From the NCBI RefSeq assembly GCF_016775475.1, contig NZ_JAEUXJ010000003.1, forward strand, positions 1 to 64,000: a DNA stretch of 64,000 nt. The letters run 5' to 3'. The translations under genes and the position numbers were made by a program. Positions 35,318 to 44,692 of this stretch are shown here, in pieces. Position 1 is the first letter of the stretch; the number at the start of each line of letters is the position of its first letter. The notes under the pieces are model-generated. The model searched no databases, was not told the DNA's origin, and saw only the letters and a program-made list of their open reading frames with translations. The DNA comes from Belnapia mucosa (GTDB lineage: Bacteria > Pseudomonadota > Alphaproteobacteria > Acetobacterales > Acetobacteraceae).

Positions 35318-36013
35318 TCAACGGCCCTGGCGCGGGGCGGCGAGGACACCGTTGGTCGTGAGGGAGCGGAGCACGTGATGGCGCATCCGCGCCTCGGCCA
35401 ACGCCGGGTCGCGCGCCTTGAGCGCAGCGAGGATCGAGACGTGCTCGCGCAGCGCCTTCGGCATGTCCTTCGGCGTGCTGCCGAGGGCGCGCAGCCGGCC
35501 GAGATCGTCATAGGCCCGGAGCGCCTCGAGCGACTTCACCAGGAACAGGTTGCCGGTCGCGCCTTGCAGGATGGCATGAAAGCGCTCGTTCAGTTCGGCC
35601 AGCGCCTCGGTATCCGCGGCCGCGGTGGCGGTGCGCATCCCCCGCACGATCCTGGCCAACTCGGCCAGATCCTCGCCCGCCATGCGCTCGGCCGCCAGCG
35701 CCGCTGCCACCCCCTCCAGCGCGGCGCGGATGCGGCCGAGCTCGGCCAGCCGTTCCGGCCCGATCTCGGCCACCACCGTGCCGCGGCGCGGCAGGGTGAC
35801 GACCATGCCGTCCTGCTCCAGCCGCCGCAGCGCCTCCCGCACCGGCTGGGCGGAGATGCCCAGCGCATTCGCCATGCTCCGTTCCGAGATGCGGCTGCCG
35901 GGGCGCAGGGTGCCCTGCACGATGCCGTCGCGCAGGCGCCGATAGGCCCGCTCCCCGAGCGAGAGGGTTTCCTCCTCGGCAAGCGGCTCGACCGGGATTG
36001 CGCGCGCGGACAT
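35318..36013 (-). CDS. GntR family regulator (FadR/FCD subfamily)
   Basis: The 231-residue protein has an N-terminal winged helix (AYRRLRDGIVQGTLRPGSRI, SERSMANALGISAQPVREAL, GMVVTLPRRGTVVAEI) and a helical FCD-type ligand domain with the metal-binding pattern ALAELNERFHAIL and the late LREHVSILAAL. I use the ATG at 36013; a TTG two codons upstream would place the start against the palindrome. It lies between divergent transcription units that both carry the palindrome CTGCWATAGCAG, so it likely controls the TRAP genes, the dehydratase gene and itself. Confidence 0.93.
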   Translation of the reverse strand: MSARAIPVEPLAEEETLSLGERAYRRLRDGIVQGTLRPGSRISERSMANALGISAQPVREALRRLEQDGMVVTLPRRGTVVAEIGPERLAELGRIRAALEGVAAALAAERMAGEDLAELARIVRGMRTATAAADTEALAELNERFHAILQGATGNLFLVKSLEALRAYDDLGRLRALGSTPKDMPKALREHVSILAALKARDPALAEARMRHHVLRSLTTNGVLAAPRQGR

Positions 36014-36017
36014 GGAC

Positions 36018-36033
36018 AACTGCTATAGCAGCT
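36018..36033. promoter_or_regulatory. Perfect palindromic operator between gntR and the IlvD/Edd gene
   Basis: CTGCTATAGCAG (36020-36031) is a perfect 12-bp palindrome inside AACTGCTATAGCAGCT. It starts six bases from the gntR start codon and 42 bases from the dehydratase start. The same motif, with one change, precedes dctP. Position and recurrence fit an autoregulatory GntR operator. Confidence 0.72.
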
Positions 36034-36073
36034 GGCAGGGTGGGCCGGAAGTCATTGCCACCGAGGAAATGCC

Positions 36074-37801
36074 ATGCCCCGCAAGAGGCCCGAAGAGTTG
36101 CGCAGCCACCGCTGGTTCGGGGTGGACGATCTCCGCGCCTTCGGCCACCGCTCCCGCCTGTTGCAGACCGGCCTCGCCGAGGCTGATTTCCGCGGCAAGC
36201 CGGTGATCGGCATCATCAATACCTGGTCCGACCTCAGCGTCTGTCACGCCCATTTCCGCACGCGGGCCGAGGAGGTGAAGCGCGGCGTCTGGCAGGCGGG
36301 CGGCTTCCCGGTGGAGCTGCCGGCGCATCCGATCACCGAGCAGTATCAGAAGCCGACCAGCATGCTCTATCGCAACTTCCTGGCGATGGAGACCGAGGAG
36401 CTGGCGCGCAGCCATCCCTGCGACGGCCTCGTGCTGATGGGCGGCTGCGACAAGACGCCGCCCGCCCTCGTCATGGGCGCGCTCTCCGCCAACCTGCCCT
36501 GCGTCTTCGTCCCGGCCGGCCCGATGCTCTCGGGCAATTGGCACGGCAAGAAGCTCGGCAGCGGCAGCGATGTCTGGAAATACAATGCCGAGCTGCGCGC
36601 CGGGAACATCACCCAGGCGCAGTGGAAGGATATGGAAAGCGGCATCGCCCGCAGCTTCGGCACCTGCATGACGGCCGGCACGGCGGCGACGATGATGCTG
36701 GCCGTTGAGGCGATGGGCCTGGCGCTGCCCGGCGCCTCCTCGATCCCCGCGGCCGATTCCGCCCATCCGCGCATGGCGACGGCGGCCGGCCGCCGCATCG
36801 TCGATATGGTCTGGGAGGATGCGACGCCGTCCAGCTTCCTCAGCCAGGCCAGCATCGACAATGCGGTGACGGCGACCATGGCCTTCGGCGGCTCGACCAA
36901 TGCCATCCCACATCTCATTGCGATGGCCCGGCGCGGCGGCTTCCAGCTCGACCTCGACCGGTTCGACGCCATCAGCCGCCGGACACCGCTGATCGCCAAC
37001 CTCCGGCCCAATGGCGATACCTGGCTGATGGAGGATTTCTACTATGCCGGCGGCGCCCGGGCCTTCCTCGCCCGCCTCGCCCCCTATCTGGACCTCTCGG
37101 CCCGCACCGTCACCGGCGCGACGCTCGGCGAGAACCTCGCGGGCGCCGAGTGCTACAATGAGGACATCATCCGCCCGCTGGAGCGACCCTTGCAGCCGGA
37201 AGGTGGCGTCGCCGTCCTGCGCGGCTCGCTCGCCCCGCGCGGCGCCGTCATCAAGACCAGCGCGGCCGATCCGAAGCTGCTGACGCATACCGGCCCGGCC
37301 GTGGTCTTCGAGGACTACAACGACATGAATGCCCGGCTGGACGATCCGGCGCTGGAGGTCACGGCGGACAGCGTGCTGGTGCTGCGCCAGGCCGGCCCCC
37401 AGGGCGGGCCCGGCATGCCGGAATGGGGCATGATGCCGATCCCGAAGAAGCTCCTCCAGCAGGGGGTGCGGGACATGGTGCGCCTCTCGGATGCGCGGAT
37501 GTCCGGCACCAGCTACGGCACCTGCATCCTGCATGTGGCGCCCGAATCGCATGTCGGCGGGCCGCTGGCCCTGGTCCGCAATGGCGACCTCATCCGGCTC
37601 GACGTGCCGAACCGCAGCCTCGACCTGCTGGTGGAGCCGGCGGAGCTGGAGCGGCGCCGCGCCGCCTGGACCCCGCCGCCCCGCCGCTATGCCCGGGGTT
37701 GGACCGCGCTGCATCTGGATCATGTCCGCCAGGCCGATGAAGGCTGCGATTTCGACTTCCTGGAGGCCGGCCCCCCAACGCCCGAGCCAGAAATTCACTG
37801 A
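36074..37801 (+). CDS. IlvD/Edd family dehydratase (sugar-acid type)
   Basis: The 575-residue protein belongs to the IlvD/Edd superfamily but differs from the ilvD at 1172. It carries the Fe-S segments GGCDKTPPALVMGALS and FGTCMTAGTAATMMLAVEA, AFGGSTNAIPHLIAMARR and the late RLSDARMSGTSYG. Its start (RSHRWFGVDDLRAFGHRSR) is typical of the pentonate/hexonate (for example arabonate or xylonate) dehydratases. It converts a sugar acid to a 2-keto-3-deoxy acid. Sharing an operator with the gntR-TRAP group makes that transporter its likely substrate supplier. Confidence 0.92.
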   Translation: MPRKRPEELRSHRWFGVDDLRAFGHRSRLLQTGLAEADFRGKPVIGIINTWSDLSVCHAHFRTRAEEVKRGVWQAGGFPVELPAHPITEQYQKPTSMLYRNFLAMETEELARSHPCDGLVLMGGCDKTPPALVMGALSANLPCVFVPAGPMLSGNWHGKKLGSGSDVWKYNAELRAGNITQAQWKDMESGIARSFGTCMTAGTAATMMLAVEAMGLALPGASSIPAADSAHPRMATAAGRRIVDMVWEDATPSSFLSQASIDNAVTATMAFGGSTNAIPHLIAMARRGGFQLDLDRFDAISRRTPLIANLRPNGDTWLMEDFYYAGGARAFLARLAPYLDLSARTVTGATLGENLAGAECYNEDIIRPLERPLQPEGGVAVLRGSLAPRGAVIKTSAADPKLLTHTGPAVVFEDYNDMNARLDDPALEVTADSVLVLRQAGPQGGPGMPEWGMMPIPKKLLQQGVRDMVRLSDARMSGTSYGTCILHVAPESHVGGPLALVRNGDLIRLDVPNRSLDLLVEPAELERRRAAWTPPPRRYARGWTALHLDHVRQADEGCDFDFLEAGPPTPEPEIH

Positions 37802-37881
37802 ATTTTTCGGCTCTTCACCGAACTGTGCAGCCACCACTTCACGCGCGTCGGGTTAGAAACTCGGCGTAAAGGAACGGAATC

Positions 37882-38004
37882 GTGGCGGAAGACGAGGGCG
37901 AGGTGGAGTTCCAACTGTTGGAAGGCTGGATGCTGGGCGTCCTGCTCTTCCCGCTGGCCATGGAAGAGATCGAGCGGGTCCCACCCGCCAACGATACCGA
38001 ATAG
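37882..38004 (+). CDS. Possible small protein of 40 residues
   Basis: A GTG-initiated frame with AAAGGAACGG just upstream encodes an acidic start (VAEDEGEVEF), a hydrophobic middle (GWMLGVLLFPLAM) and an acidic end. About 80 percent of third codon positions are G or C, similar to real genes here. No homologue comes to mind. It sits alone in the gap between the dehydratase and amidase genes. Confidence 0.35.
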   Translation: MAEDEGEVEFQLLEGWMLGVLLFPLAMEEIERVPPANDTE

Positions 38005-38052
38005 CCGCCGGCGGGCTTGCCGCGGCCGGTGATCCTGGCCAGCATCCCGCCC

Positions 38053-39408
38053 ATGCAGCACATCGCCGACGCCGCCGCCGCCTTGGCCAGCGGCCGCATC
38101 TCTGCCGAAGCCCTGGTCGAGGCCGCGCTCGACCGCATCGCCGCCCCTGAGGGCGAGGGCCGCCGGACTTTCACCGCCGTCCATGCCGCCGCCGCCCGCG
38201 CCGAGGCCCGCGCCCTGGACGCGCTGCGCCATGCCGGCCGCGCGCCGAGCCCCTGGGCCGGCATCCCCATCACCGTGAAGGACCTGTTCGACGAGCGCGG
38301 CCATCCGACGCCGGCCGGCTCCGTCGTGCTGAAGGACGCGCCCGTCGCGGCGCAGGACGCGCCGGTGGTGGCGCGGCTGCGGCGGATGGGCTTCGTCGTC
38401 ATCGGCCGGACCAATATGGTCGAATTCGCCTTCTCCGGCCTCGGGGTGAACCCGCATTACGGCACCCCCCGCTCGCCCTGGGACCGGGCGACGGGGCGGC
38501 TGCCGGGCGGCTCCTCCTCGGGCGCCGCAGTCGCGGCGGCGGACCATATGGGCTTCGGCGGGCTGGGGACGGATACCGGCGGCTCCTGCCGGGTGCCGGC
38601 CGCCCTCTGCGGCGTGGTCGGTTATAAGCCGACGGCGCGGCGGGTGCCGATCACCGGTGTCCTGCCGCTGGCCCCCTCGCTGGATTCGGTCGGGCCGCTG
38701 GCCCGCAGCGTGGCCTGCTGCCACCTGCTGGACGCCGTCATCAGCGGCGAGGAGAACCCGCAGCCCCTGCATGCGCGGCCCATCGCCGGCCTCCGGCTCG
38801 GCCTCCCGCGGCGGACCTTCCTGACGGATGACATGGACAGCGTGGTGGGCAACGCCTTCCAACGCGCCCTCTCCCGCCTCTCCGCCGCCGGCGCCCGGAT
38901 CGAGATGCTGGACATCCCCGAACTGGCCGAGCTGCCGGTGGTGAACGCCACCGGCGGCTTCGCGGCCAGCGAGGCCTGGGCCTGGCACCGCGCCCTGATC
39001 GCCGAGAAGGCCAGCCAATACGACCCTCGGATCCTGGCCCGCATCCGCCGCGGGGAGCGGATGGGCGCCGCCGACTATATCGACCTGGTCGCCGCCCGCG
39101 CCCGTCTCTGCGCGGCCCTCGCCCGCCGCACCGCGGAATTCGATGCCATCGTCACCCCCACCTGCCCGATTATCCCGCCGGCGCTCGCCGAGGTGGAGCA
39201 GGAGGCGGAGTACAACCGCATCAACCTGCTGCTGCTGCGGAACACCTCGGTCGGCAATTTCCTCGACCGTTGCAGCATCAGCCTGCCCATCCACCGGCTC
39301 GGAGAGGCGCCGGTCGGCCTGATGCTCACCGGCGAGACCATGGCCGATGCCGCGCTGTTCCGCACCGCCGCCGCAGTGGAAGCAGCCCTCAGCGAAACGC
39401 CCGCATGA
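38053..39408 (+). CDS. Amidase (amidase signature family)
   Basis: The 451-residue hydrolase has the full Ser-cisSer-Lys machinery: Lys in GIPITVKDLFDERG, the first Ser in GGSSSGAAVAAA and the nucleophile region GLGTDTGGSCRVPAALCG. It hydrolyses a C-N amide bond. I start it at ATG 38053 (MQHIADAAAAL); TTG 38017 and GTG 38029 are also in frame, and none has a good ribosome-binding site. The stop overlaps the convergent LLM gene by 20 bases. The position after the sugar-acid dehydratase does not clarify the substrate. Confidence 0.93.
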   Translation: MQHIADAAAALASGRISAEALVEAALDRIAAPEGEGRRTFTAVHAAAARAEARALDALRHAGRAPSPWAGIPITVKDLFDERGHPTPAGSVVLKDAPVAAQDAPVVARLRRMGFVVIGRTNMVEFAFSGLGVNPHYGTPRSPWDRATGRLPGGSSSGAAVAAADHMGFGGLGTDTGGSCRVPAALCGVVGYKPTARRVPITGVLPLAPSLDSVGPLARSVACCHLLDAVISGEENPQPLHARPIAGLRLGLPRRTFLTDDMDSVVGNAFQRALSRLSAAGARIEMLDIPELAELPVVNATGGFAASEAWAWHRALIAEKASQYDPRILARIRRGERMGAADYIDLVAARARLCAALARRTAEFDAIVTPTCPIIPPALAEVEQEAEYNRINLLLLRNTSVGNFLDRCSISLPIHRLGEAPVGLMLTGETMADAALFRTAAAVEAALSETPA

Positions 39409-40459
39409 TCCGCGCCCAGTCCTCGATCGCCGCCTCCTGGCCGGGGACGATCTGGACGGTGAATTCGGTGTAGCCGGCATCGCGCAGGTCGCCGATGCGG
39501 CGCTTCAGCTCGGCCTCGGTCGCGGTGAAGCTGCTGATGCGGACCATCTCCGCGGTGACGAAGGGGCGCTCCTCCGGCTTCACGAACATCAGATGCCCCC
39601 GGTGGTTCTGCAGCCAGGGGGCGTCCTTCGGCTCGAAGGTCCGGGCCAGCGCCACATAGCCTTCCACCGCAGCGCGGCAGCTTTCCGGCACCGGGGAGAT
39701 ATTGGGCAGGCCGGACAACACCTCATCCGCCGCCCGGTGCAGCAGCACCGCGGCGCGCGGCCCGGCCTGGGCCACGGCGCGGTCGCTATCGGCCGGCTCG
39801 CCCTCCTCCAGCACACAGCCGAGGACGTAGGCTGTCGCCTGCAGATCGCCCGCAGCCTGGCCCGCCGCCGTCCAGGCCTGCTGCATCTCGCCCAGCATGG
39901 CGACGGCGGCCGGGACATCGGAGAAGAAATTGATCCAGCCCGCCCCGAGCCGCGCCGTCAGCGCCCGGGCCCGCGGCCCCGCCGCGGCCAGATGCAGGCG
40001 CATCGGCGTCCGGGTGTCGATCAGGCCGAGATCGGGGTTCAGCAGCCGGATCTTCCGCCGCTGCCCCTCGAGCTCCGCCTCCACCGTCTGCTCATCGAGG
40101 AGGGCGAGCATCACCCGGATATATTCCTCGAACTCCTTCAGCTTCATGGCGCCGAGCCCCATCGCCCGCCGTCCGGTGAAGCCGGTGCCGATGCCCATAT
40201 CGATCCGCCCCGGCGCCAGCTTGTTCAACGATGCGAAGGCATTGGCCGTGACCGGGGCAATGCGGTTGGACGGGATCAGCACCCCGGTGCCGAGCCGGAT
40301 GCGGCTGGTCTTCACTGCCGCCGCGCCCATGGCGACGAAGCAGTCCGCACTCAGCATCTGGGTGTCGTAGAACCAGGCGGAGCGGAAGCCGAGCTCCTCG
40401 GCCCGCTGCGCCAGCTTCCAGCTCTCGGCGTCCGTCGCCATGGCGATGCCGAATTCCAT
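39389..40459 (-). CDS. LLM-class flavin-dependent oxidoreductase (MER-like)
   Basis: The 356-residue TIM-barrel protein begins EFGIAMATDAESWKLAQRAE and continues FRSAWFYDTQML, RLGTGVLIPSNR and ASLNKLAPGRIDMGIGTGFTG. These are features of the methylene-H4MPT-reductase-like luciferase group rather than the NtaA group in region A. It probably uses FMN or F420; the substrate is unknown. The start ATG at 40459 follows GGGAAGGGA; the open frame extends to 40507 without homology. Confidence 0.9.
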   Translation of the reverse strand: MEFGIAMATDAESWKLAQRAEELGFRSAWFYDTQMLSADCFVAMGAAAVKTSRIRLGTGVLIPSNRIAPVTANAFASLNKLAPGRIDMGIGTGFTGRRAMGLGAMKLKEFEEYIRVMLALLDEQTVEAELEGQRRKIRLLNPDLGLIDTRTPMRLHLAAAGPRARALTARLGAGWINFFSDVPAAVAMLGEMQQAWTAAGQAAGDLQATAYVLGCVLEEGEPADSDRAVAQAGPRAAVLLHRAADEVLSGLPNISPVPESCRAAVEGYVALARTFEPKDAPWLQNHRGHLMFVKPEERPFVTAEMVRISSFTATEAELKRRIGDLRDAGYTEFTVQIVPGQEAAIEDWARIMRAFR

Positions 40460-40550
40460 GACCCGATCCCTTCCCTGTTTGGCCCAGCCAAGCGCGGCGG
40501 CGCCCACGGGGCAAGCTTCCCAGGCTAGCCGCTGCCGCTATGGTGGGGGC

Positions 40551-41483
40551 GTGATCAGCTTCCTTGCCATCTGCCTGCCGATCTTCGCCGTCATCGGGGT
40601 GGGATGGCTGGCGGCATGGCGAGGGATGATCCAGCCCGCCATGGTCGATGCGATCGGCAGCTTCTCCTTCCTCTTCGCCCTGCCGGCGCTGCTGCTGCGG
40701 CTGATGGCCGCCCAGCCGCTCGGCCGCAGCTTCGAGCCGGGCTTCTTCCTCGGCTATCTCGGCGCCTGCCTCGGCATCTTCGCCCTGGTCATGGCGGCCT
40801 CCCTGCCCTTCCGCCGGCGTGCCCAGGCGGCGGCGATCGGCGCCGCGGCGGCCATGGGCAATGTCGGCTATCTCGGCCCGCCGTTGCTGCTGCCGCTGCT
40901 GGGGGAACAGGGGGCAGGTCCCATCGCCATGTCCATCATGTCGGAGGTGGCGGTGGTGCTGGCGCTCGGTTCGGTGCTGATGACGCCGGGGGCCGGGTTC
41001 CGCACCATGGGCCGGGTGCTCGGCATCCTGGCGCGCAACCCCGTGCTGCTCTCCATTGGCGGCGGGGCGCTGCTCGGCGCGGCCGGCCTGCCCCTGCCCG
41101 CCCCGATCGAGCGTTTCCTCGGCTTCCTCGGCGGGGCGGCGGGGCCGACCGCGCTCTTTGCCCTGGGCGGGACGCTGGCGCGCCTGCGGATCGACCGGCG
41201 GCTGCTGGCGGCGGCGAGCGGCGCGGTGGCGGCGAAGCTGGTCTTTTATCCGCTGCTGGTCTGGCTGGTGCTCGGCCAGCTCCTCGGCCTCGCCCCGGTC
41301 TGGGTGCAATCCGGCGTGCTGCTGGCCGCCATGCCGACCGCCACCAATGCCTTCGTCATGGCCCAGCGCTACCAGGCGGCGGCCGATGAGGTCTCGGCCG
41401 TGGTGCTATTCTCGACGCTGATCGCCGCCCTGGCCTTCCCGGCAACGGCCTGGCTTATGGCGCCGCCGGTGCCGCTGCCCTGA
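40551..41483 (+). CDS. AEC family transporter
   Basis: The 310-residue protein has about ten hydrophobic segments in the auxin-efflux-carrier/malonate-permease pattern: FLAICLPIFAVIGVGWLAAW at the start, NVGYLGPPLLLPLLGEQG in the middle and MPTATNAFVMAQRYQ near the end. Members export or take up organic anions across the inner membrane. I start it at GTG 40551, after GGTGGGGGC; the open frame extends upstream through the LLM promoter region. Its stop directly abuts the stop of the convergent gene. Confidence 0.9.
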   Translation: MISFLAICLPIFAVIGVGWLAAWRGMIQPAMVDAIGSFSFLFALPALLLRLMAAQPLGRSFEPGFFLGYLGACLGIFALVMAASLPFRRRAQAAAIGAAAAMGNVGYLGPPLLLPLLGEQGAGPIAMSIMSEVAVVLALGSVLMTPGAGFRTMGRVLGILARNPVLLSIGGGALLGAAGLPLPAPIERFLGFLGGAAGPTALFALGGTLARLRIDRRLLAAASGAVAAKLVFYPLLVWLVLGQLLGLAPVWVQSGVLLAAMPTATNAFVMAQRYQAAADEVSAVVLFSTLIAALAFPATAWLMAPPVPLP

Positions 41484-42518
41484 CTACCGGATGGGCGGCG
41501 CGTACATCAGCCCGCCGCGGGTCCAAAGGTCGTTCAGTCCACGCCGGAGCCCGATCGGGCTGCCCATGCCGAGATTGCGCTCGAAGATCTCGCCATAGTT
41601 GCCGGCCGCCTTGACCGCCCAATAGGCCCAGCGCCGGTCGAGCCCCATCAGCGGCCCATGGTCGCCGGCGAGGCCGAGCAGCCGCCGCACCTCCGGATTC
41701 TCGCTGGTGAGGAAGCTGTCGATATTCGCCTGGGTGATGCCGAATTCCTCCGCGGTCAGCAGGGCGAAGAAGGTCCAGCGCACGATGTCGAACCACTGGT
41801 CGTCGCCATGGCGCACGACCGGCGAATGCGGCTCCTTGCTGATGATCTCGGGGAGGATCACATGCTCCTCCGGATTGGGGAAGGAAGCGCGCAGGCCGGC
41901 GAGCTGGCTGGCATCCGTGCTGTAGGCATCGCAGCGTCCGGCCAGGTAGCTGCGCCGCGCCTCGTCATTCTGCTCGAAGACGACGGGACGGTAGTCGATC
42001 TTGTTCGCCCGCGCCCAGTCGGTGAGGTTCAGCTCATTGGTGCTGCCGGCGACCACGCAGATCGAGGCGCCGCCCAGCTCCATCGCCGATTTCAGCCCGA
42101 GCGAGGTGCGCAGCAGGAAGCCCTGGCCATCGAAGAAACTCACCGCGGCGAAATTTAGCCCGTTGGCGGTGTCGCGCGACTGGGTCCAGGTGACGGTGCG
42201 GATCAGCACATCGATCTGGCCGGATTGCAGCGCCGGCAGCCGCGCCGTGGTGGTCAGCGGCACCCAGCGGATCTTCGCCGCATCGCCGAGCACCGCCCCG
42301 GCCAGTGCCCGGCAGAGATCGTTGTCGATGCCGCGATACTCGCCGCGGCTGTCGGGCAGGGAGAAGCCGGCCGCGCCGGTCGAGGTGCCGCAGACCAGGA
42401 GATCCCGCTGCTTGACCGCTGCGAGGGTCGGCCCGGCGCTCTGCGGCTGGGCTTGCGCAGCGGGTGCCAGCAGGCCGAGGCCCGCCAGCAGGATGGCGGC
42501 AAGGATGGGCTTCGGCAT
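41484..42518 (-). CDS. Polar amino-acid ABC transporter binding protein (AapJ-like)
   Basis: The 344-residue periplasmic protein has a clean signal peptide (MPKPILAAILLAGLGLLA, cleavage after AQA) and the family-3 binding fold. Motifs are LLVCGTSTGAAGFSLPDSRG, YRGIDNDLCRALAGAV, LPALQSGQIDVLIRT and WARANKIDYRPVVFEQ. Length and sequence fit the general L-amino-acid receptor AapJ/BztA. The permease and ATPase genes are absent, so it is an orphan here. The ATG at 42518 follows GGGAGA. Confidence 0.93.
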   Translation of the reverse strand: MPKPILAAILLAGLGLLAPAAQAQPQSAGPTLAAVKQRDLLVCGTSTGAAGFSLPDSRGEYRGIDNDLCRALAGAVLGDAAKIRWVPLTTTARLPALQSGQIDVLIRTVTWTQSRDTANGLNFAAVSFFDGQGFLLRTSLGLKSAMELGGASICVVAGSTNELNLTDWARANKIDYRPVVFEQNDEARRSYLAGRCDAYSTDASQLAGLRASFPNPEEHVILPEIISKEPHSPVVRHGDDQWFDIVRWTFFALLTAEEFGITQANIDSFLTSENPEVRRLLGLAGDHGPLMGLDRRWAYWAVKAAGNYGEIFERNLGMGSPIGLRRGLNDLWTRGGLMYAPPIR

Positions 42519-42802
42519 TGGGCGATCTCCCGGGCTCTCGGAGCCATGATGCGCCAGACCGCTGCCCGGGCCAATCCGGCGGCGGCACAAGCCGGAACGG
42601 TCGCAAACGCTACGCATCCGATCGCGTTGCTGCCGAGTATCGTATACGGCCCAGCATGACGCGGGCTCTGTCCCGATGCCTGGAGCCTGCCGTGATCCCG
42701 CGCCCCATGCCGGCCGCTGCCTTGGACGCCGCTGGCCCTGCCCGGACCCGCCCGCTTGCGTCCCTCCCCGGCCCCGCCCTTGTCAGGTCCCCGTCACCGC
42801 CG

Positions 42803-44659
42803 ATGCAAAGTGCCTGGCCGGCGCCGCTCATCGGCAACCCGCTGCGAAGCCGGGCCGATGTGGCGCGGATGGCGGAGGCCCTGCTCGCCCCGCTGCCGGG
42901 CCTGCTCAGCCCGGGCGGGGCGCGGCTCCGGCTCGGCACCGCCGGCGCCGTCTATGACTCGGTCGCGGCGGAGCTGGAGGGCTATGCCCGGCCGCTCTGG
43001 GGCCTCGCGCCGCTCGCCGCCGGCGGCGGCCAATTCGCCGCCTGGCCGCGCTGGCGGGCCGGGTTGCTGGCCGGCACCGACCCCGCCCATCCGGAATTCT
43101 GGGGCTGGCCCGGGGATTTCGACCAACGCCTGGTGGAGATGGCGCCGATCGGCCTCGCCCTCGCCCTGGTGCCGGAGAGGCTGCTGGGCGATGCCCCGCC
43201 GCTCGCCCGCGCCCGCGTCATCGCCTGGCTGCGCCGGGCCGAGACACAGCGGCCGGTGGACAATAACTGGTGGTTCTTCCGCCTCATGGTCGGGCTCGGC
43301 CTGAAGCGCCTCGGCGAGCGGCCCGATACGGCGGCCGAGGCCGAGGCGCATGCCCATATTGATGGTTTCCACCTCGGCGATGGCTGGTACCGCGACGGCC
43401 CGACCGATCAGCTCGACCACTATGTCGGCTTCGCCTTCCATTACTACGGGCTGGTCCATGCCGCCCTATCGGGCGATGCCGCGACCGGCGCCGCCTTCCG
43501 CGCCCGGGCCCGCGCCTTCGCCGGAGAGTTCCGCCATTGGTTCGGTGCCGATGGCGCCGCCCTGCCGATCGGCCGCAGCCTGACCTACCGCTTCGCCCAG
43601 GGCGCCTTCTGGGGCGCGCTGGCCTTCGCCGGGGAGGAAGCGTTGCCCTGGGGCGAGATCAAGGGTCTCTATCTCCGCCATCTGCGCTGGTGGGCGGCAC
43701 GGCCGACCATCCTGACCCGCGAAGGGCTGCTCTCGGTCGGCTATGCCTATGCCAGCGCCCTGCAGGGTGAGGAATACAACACCGCCGCCTCGCCCTATTG
43801 GGCGTTGAAGGCCTTCCTGCCCCTCGCCCTCCCCGAGGACCATCCCTTCTGGGCCGCCGATGAGGCGCCAGACCGCCCGTCCTCCGGCATCGTCGCGCAG
43901 CCCCGGCCCGGCCTGCTGCTGTATCGTGCCGGCCGGCGGCAGGTGGTGGCGCTGGCCTCCGGCCAGGCCAGCGACCGCCACCGCCAAGCCGCGGCGAAAT
44001 ACGGCAAGATGGCCTACAGCACCGTCTTCGGCTTCAGCGTCGAAAGCGATATCCGCGGGCTGGAGCGCGGCTGCTTCGACAACACCCTCGCCCTCTCCGA
44101 TGATGGCGGCACGACTTGGCGCCAGCGCGGCGCCTGCGAGGCCGCGGACATTCGGGAGGAAGGCGGTATTCCCATCCTCTGGTCCCGCTGGCGGCCCTGG
44201 CCCGATGTGGTGGTGGAAACGCGGCTGGTCCCCGCCGCGCCCTGGCATCTCCGCCTGCACAGCATCCGCAGCCGCCGCGCCCTGCACCTGGCCGAGGGCG
44301 GCTTCGCCATCGACCGCCAGGGCGACGACCCGGAGGCCGATGCGGTCCGCGCCGAGGCCGCGCCCGGCCTCGCCATGGTGCGGGCGCCGGCCGGGCTTTC
44401 GCTGCTCTGCGACCTCGATGGCGGGCGTTCGGGCCAGGTCGTGCGGGCCCTGCCGAATACCAATCTCATGGCGCCACGCACCCTGATCCCGACCCTGCGC
44501 GGCACCTTGTCTCCCGGCCGGATCGTGCTGCGCTGCGCCGTGCTGGCCCTGCCGGAGGGGGAAGCCAACCTGCCGGAGGGGCTGCCGCCGCTCGCCCGCC
44601 TCGCCGATGGGCCGCTTCCCTGGCTTCGCCGCTTCGCCCGCCGGATCCTGCGGCGATAG
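42803..44659 (+). CDS. DUF2264 domain protein (glycosyl-hydrolase-like)
   Basis: The protein of about 618 residues matches the DUF2264 family: NPLRSRADVARMAEALLAPL, FWGWPGDFDQRLVEMAPIG, VDNNWWFFRLMVGLGLKRLG, HLGDGWYRDGPTDQLDHYV and GLLSVGYAYASALQGEEYN. The N-terminal part looks like an (alpha/alpha)6 toroid, as in unsaturated glucuronyl hydrolases and heparinases, with a beta-rich C-terminus; an oligosaccharide lyase or hydrolase role is inference. No signal peptide is evident. I begin at ATG 42803, where homology starts; ATGs at 42656 and 42707 are possible. Confidence 0.85.
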   Translation: MQSAWPAPLIGNPLRSRADVARMAEALLAPLPGLLSPGGARLRLGTAGAVYDSVAAELEGYARPLWGLAPLAAGGGQFAAWPRWRAGLLAGTDPAHPEFWGWPGDFDQRLVEMAPIGLALALVPERLLGDAPPLARARVIAWLRRAETQRPVDNNWWFFRLMVGLGLKRLGERPDTAAEAEAHAHIDGFHLGDGWYRDGPTDQLDHYVGFAFHYYGLVHAALSGDAATGAAFRARARAFAGEFRHWFGADGAALPIGRSLTYRFAQGAFWGALAFAGEEALPWGEIKGLYLRHLRWWAARPTILTREGLLSVGYAYASALQGEEYNTAASPYWALKAFLPLALPEDHPFWAADEAPDRPSSGIVAQPRPGLLLYRAGRRQVVALASGQASDRHRQAAAKYGKMAYSTVFGFSVESDIRGLERGCFDNTLALSDDGGTTWRQRGACEAADIREEGGIPILWSRWRPWPDVVVETRLVPAAPWHLRLHSIRSRRALHLAEGGFAIDRQGDDPEADAVRAEAAPGLAMVRAPAGLSLLCDLDGGRSGQVVRALPNTNLMAPRTLIPTLRGTLSPGRIVLRCAVLALPEGEANLPEGLPPLARLADGPLPWLRRFARRILRR

Positions 44660-44692
44660 CCCCACCCCACCATCCCGGCTAACCTGCCCCGC

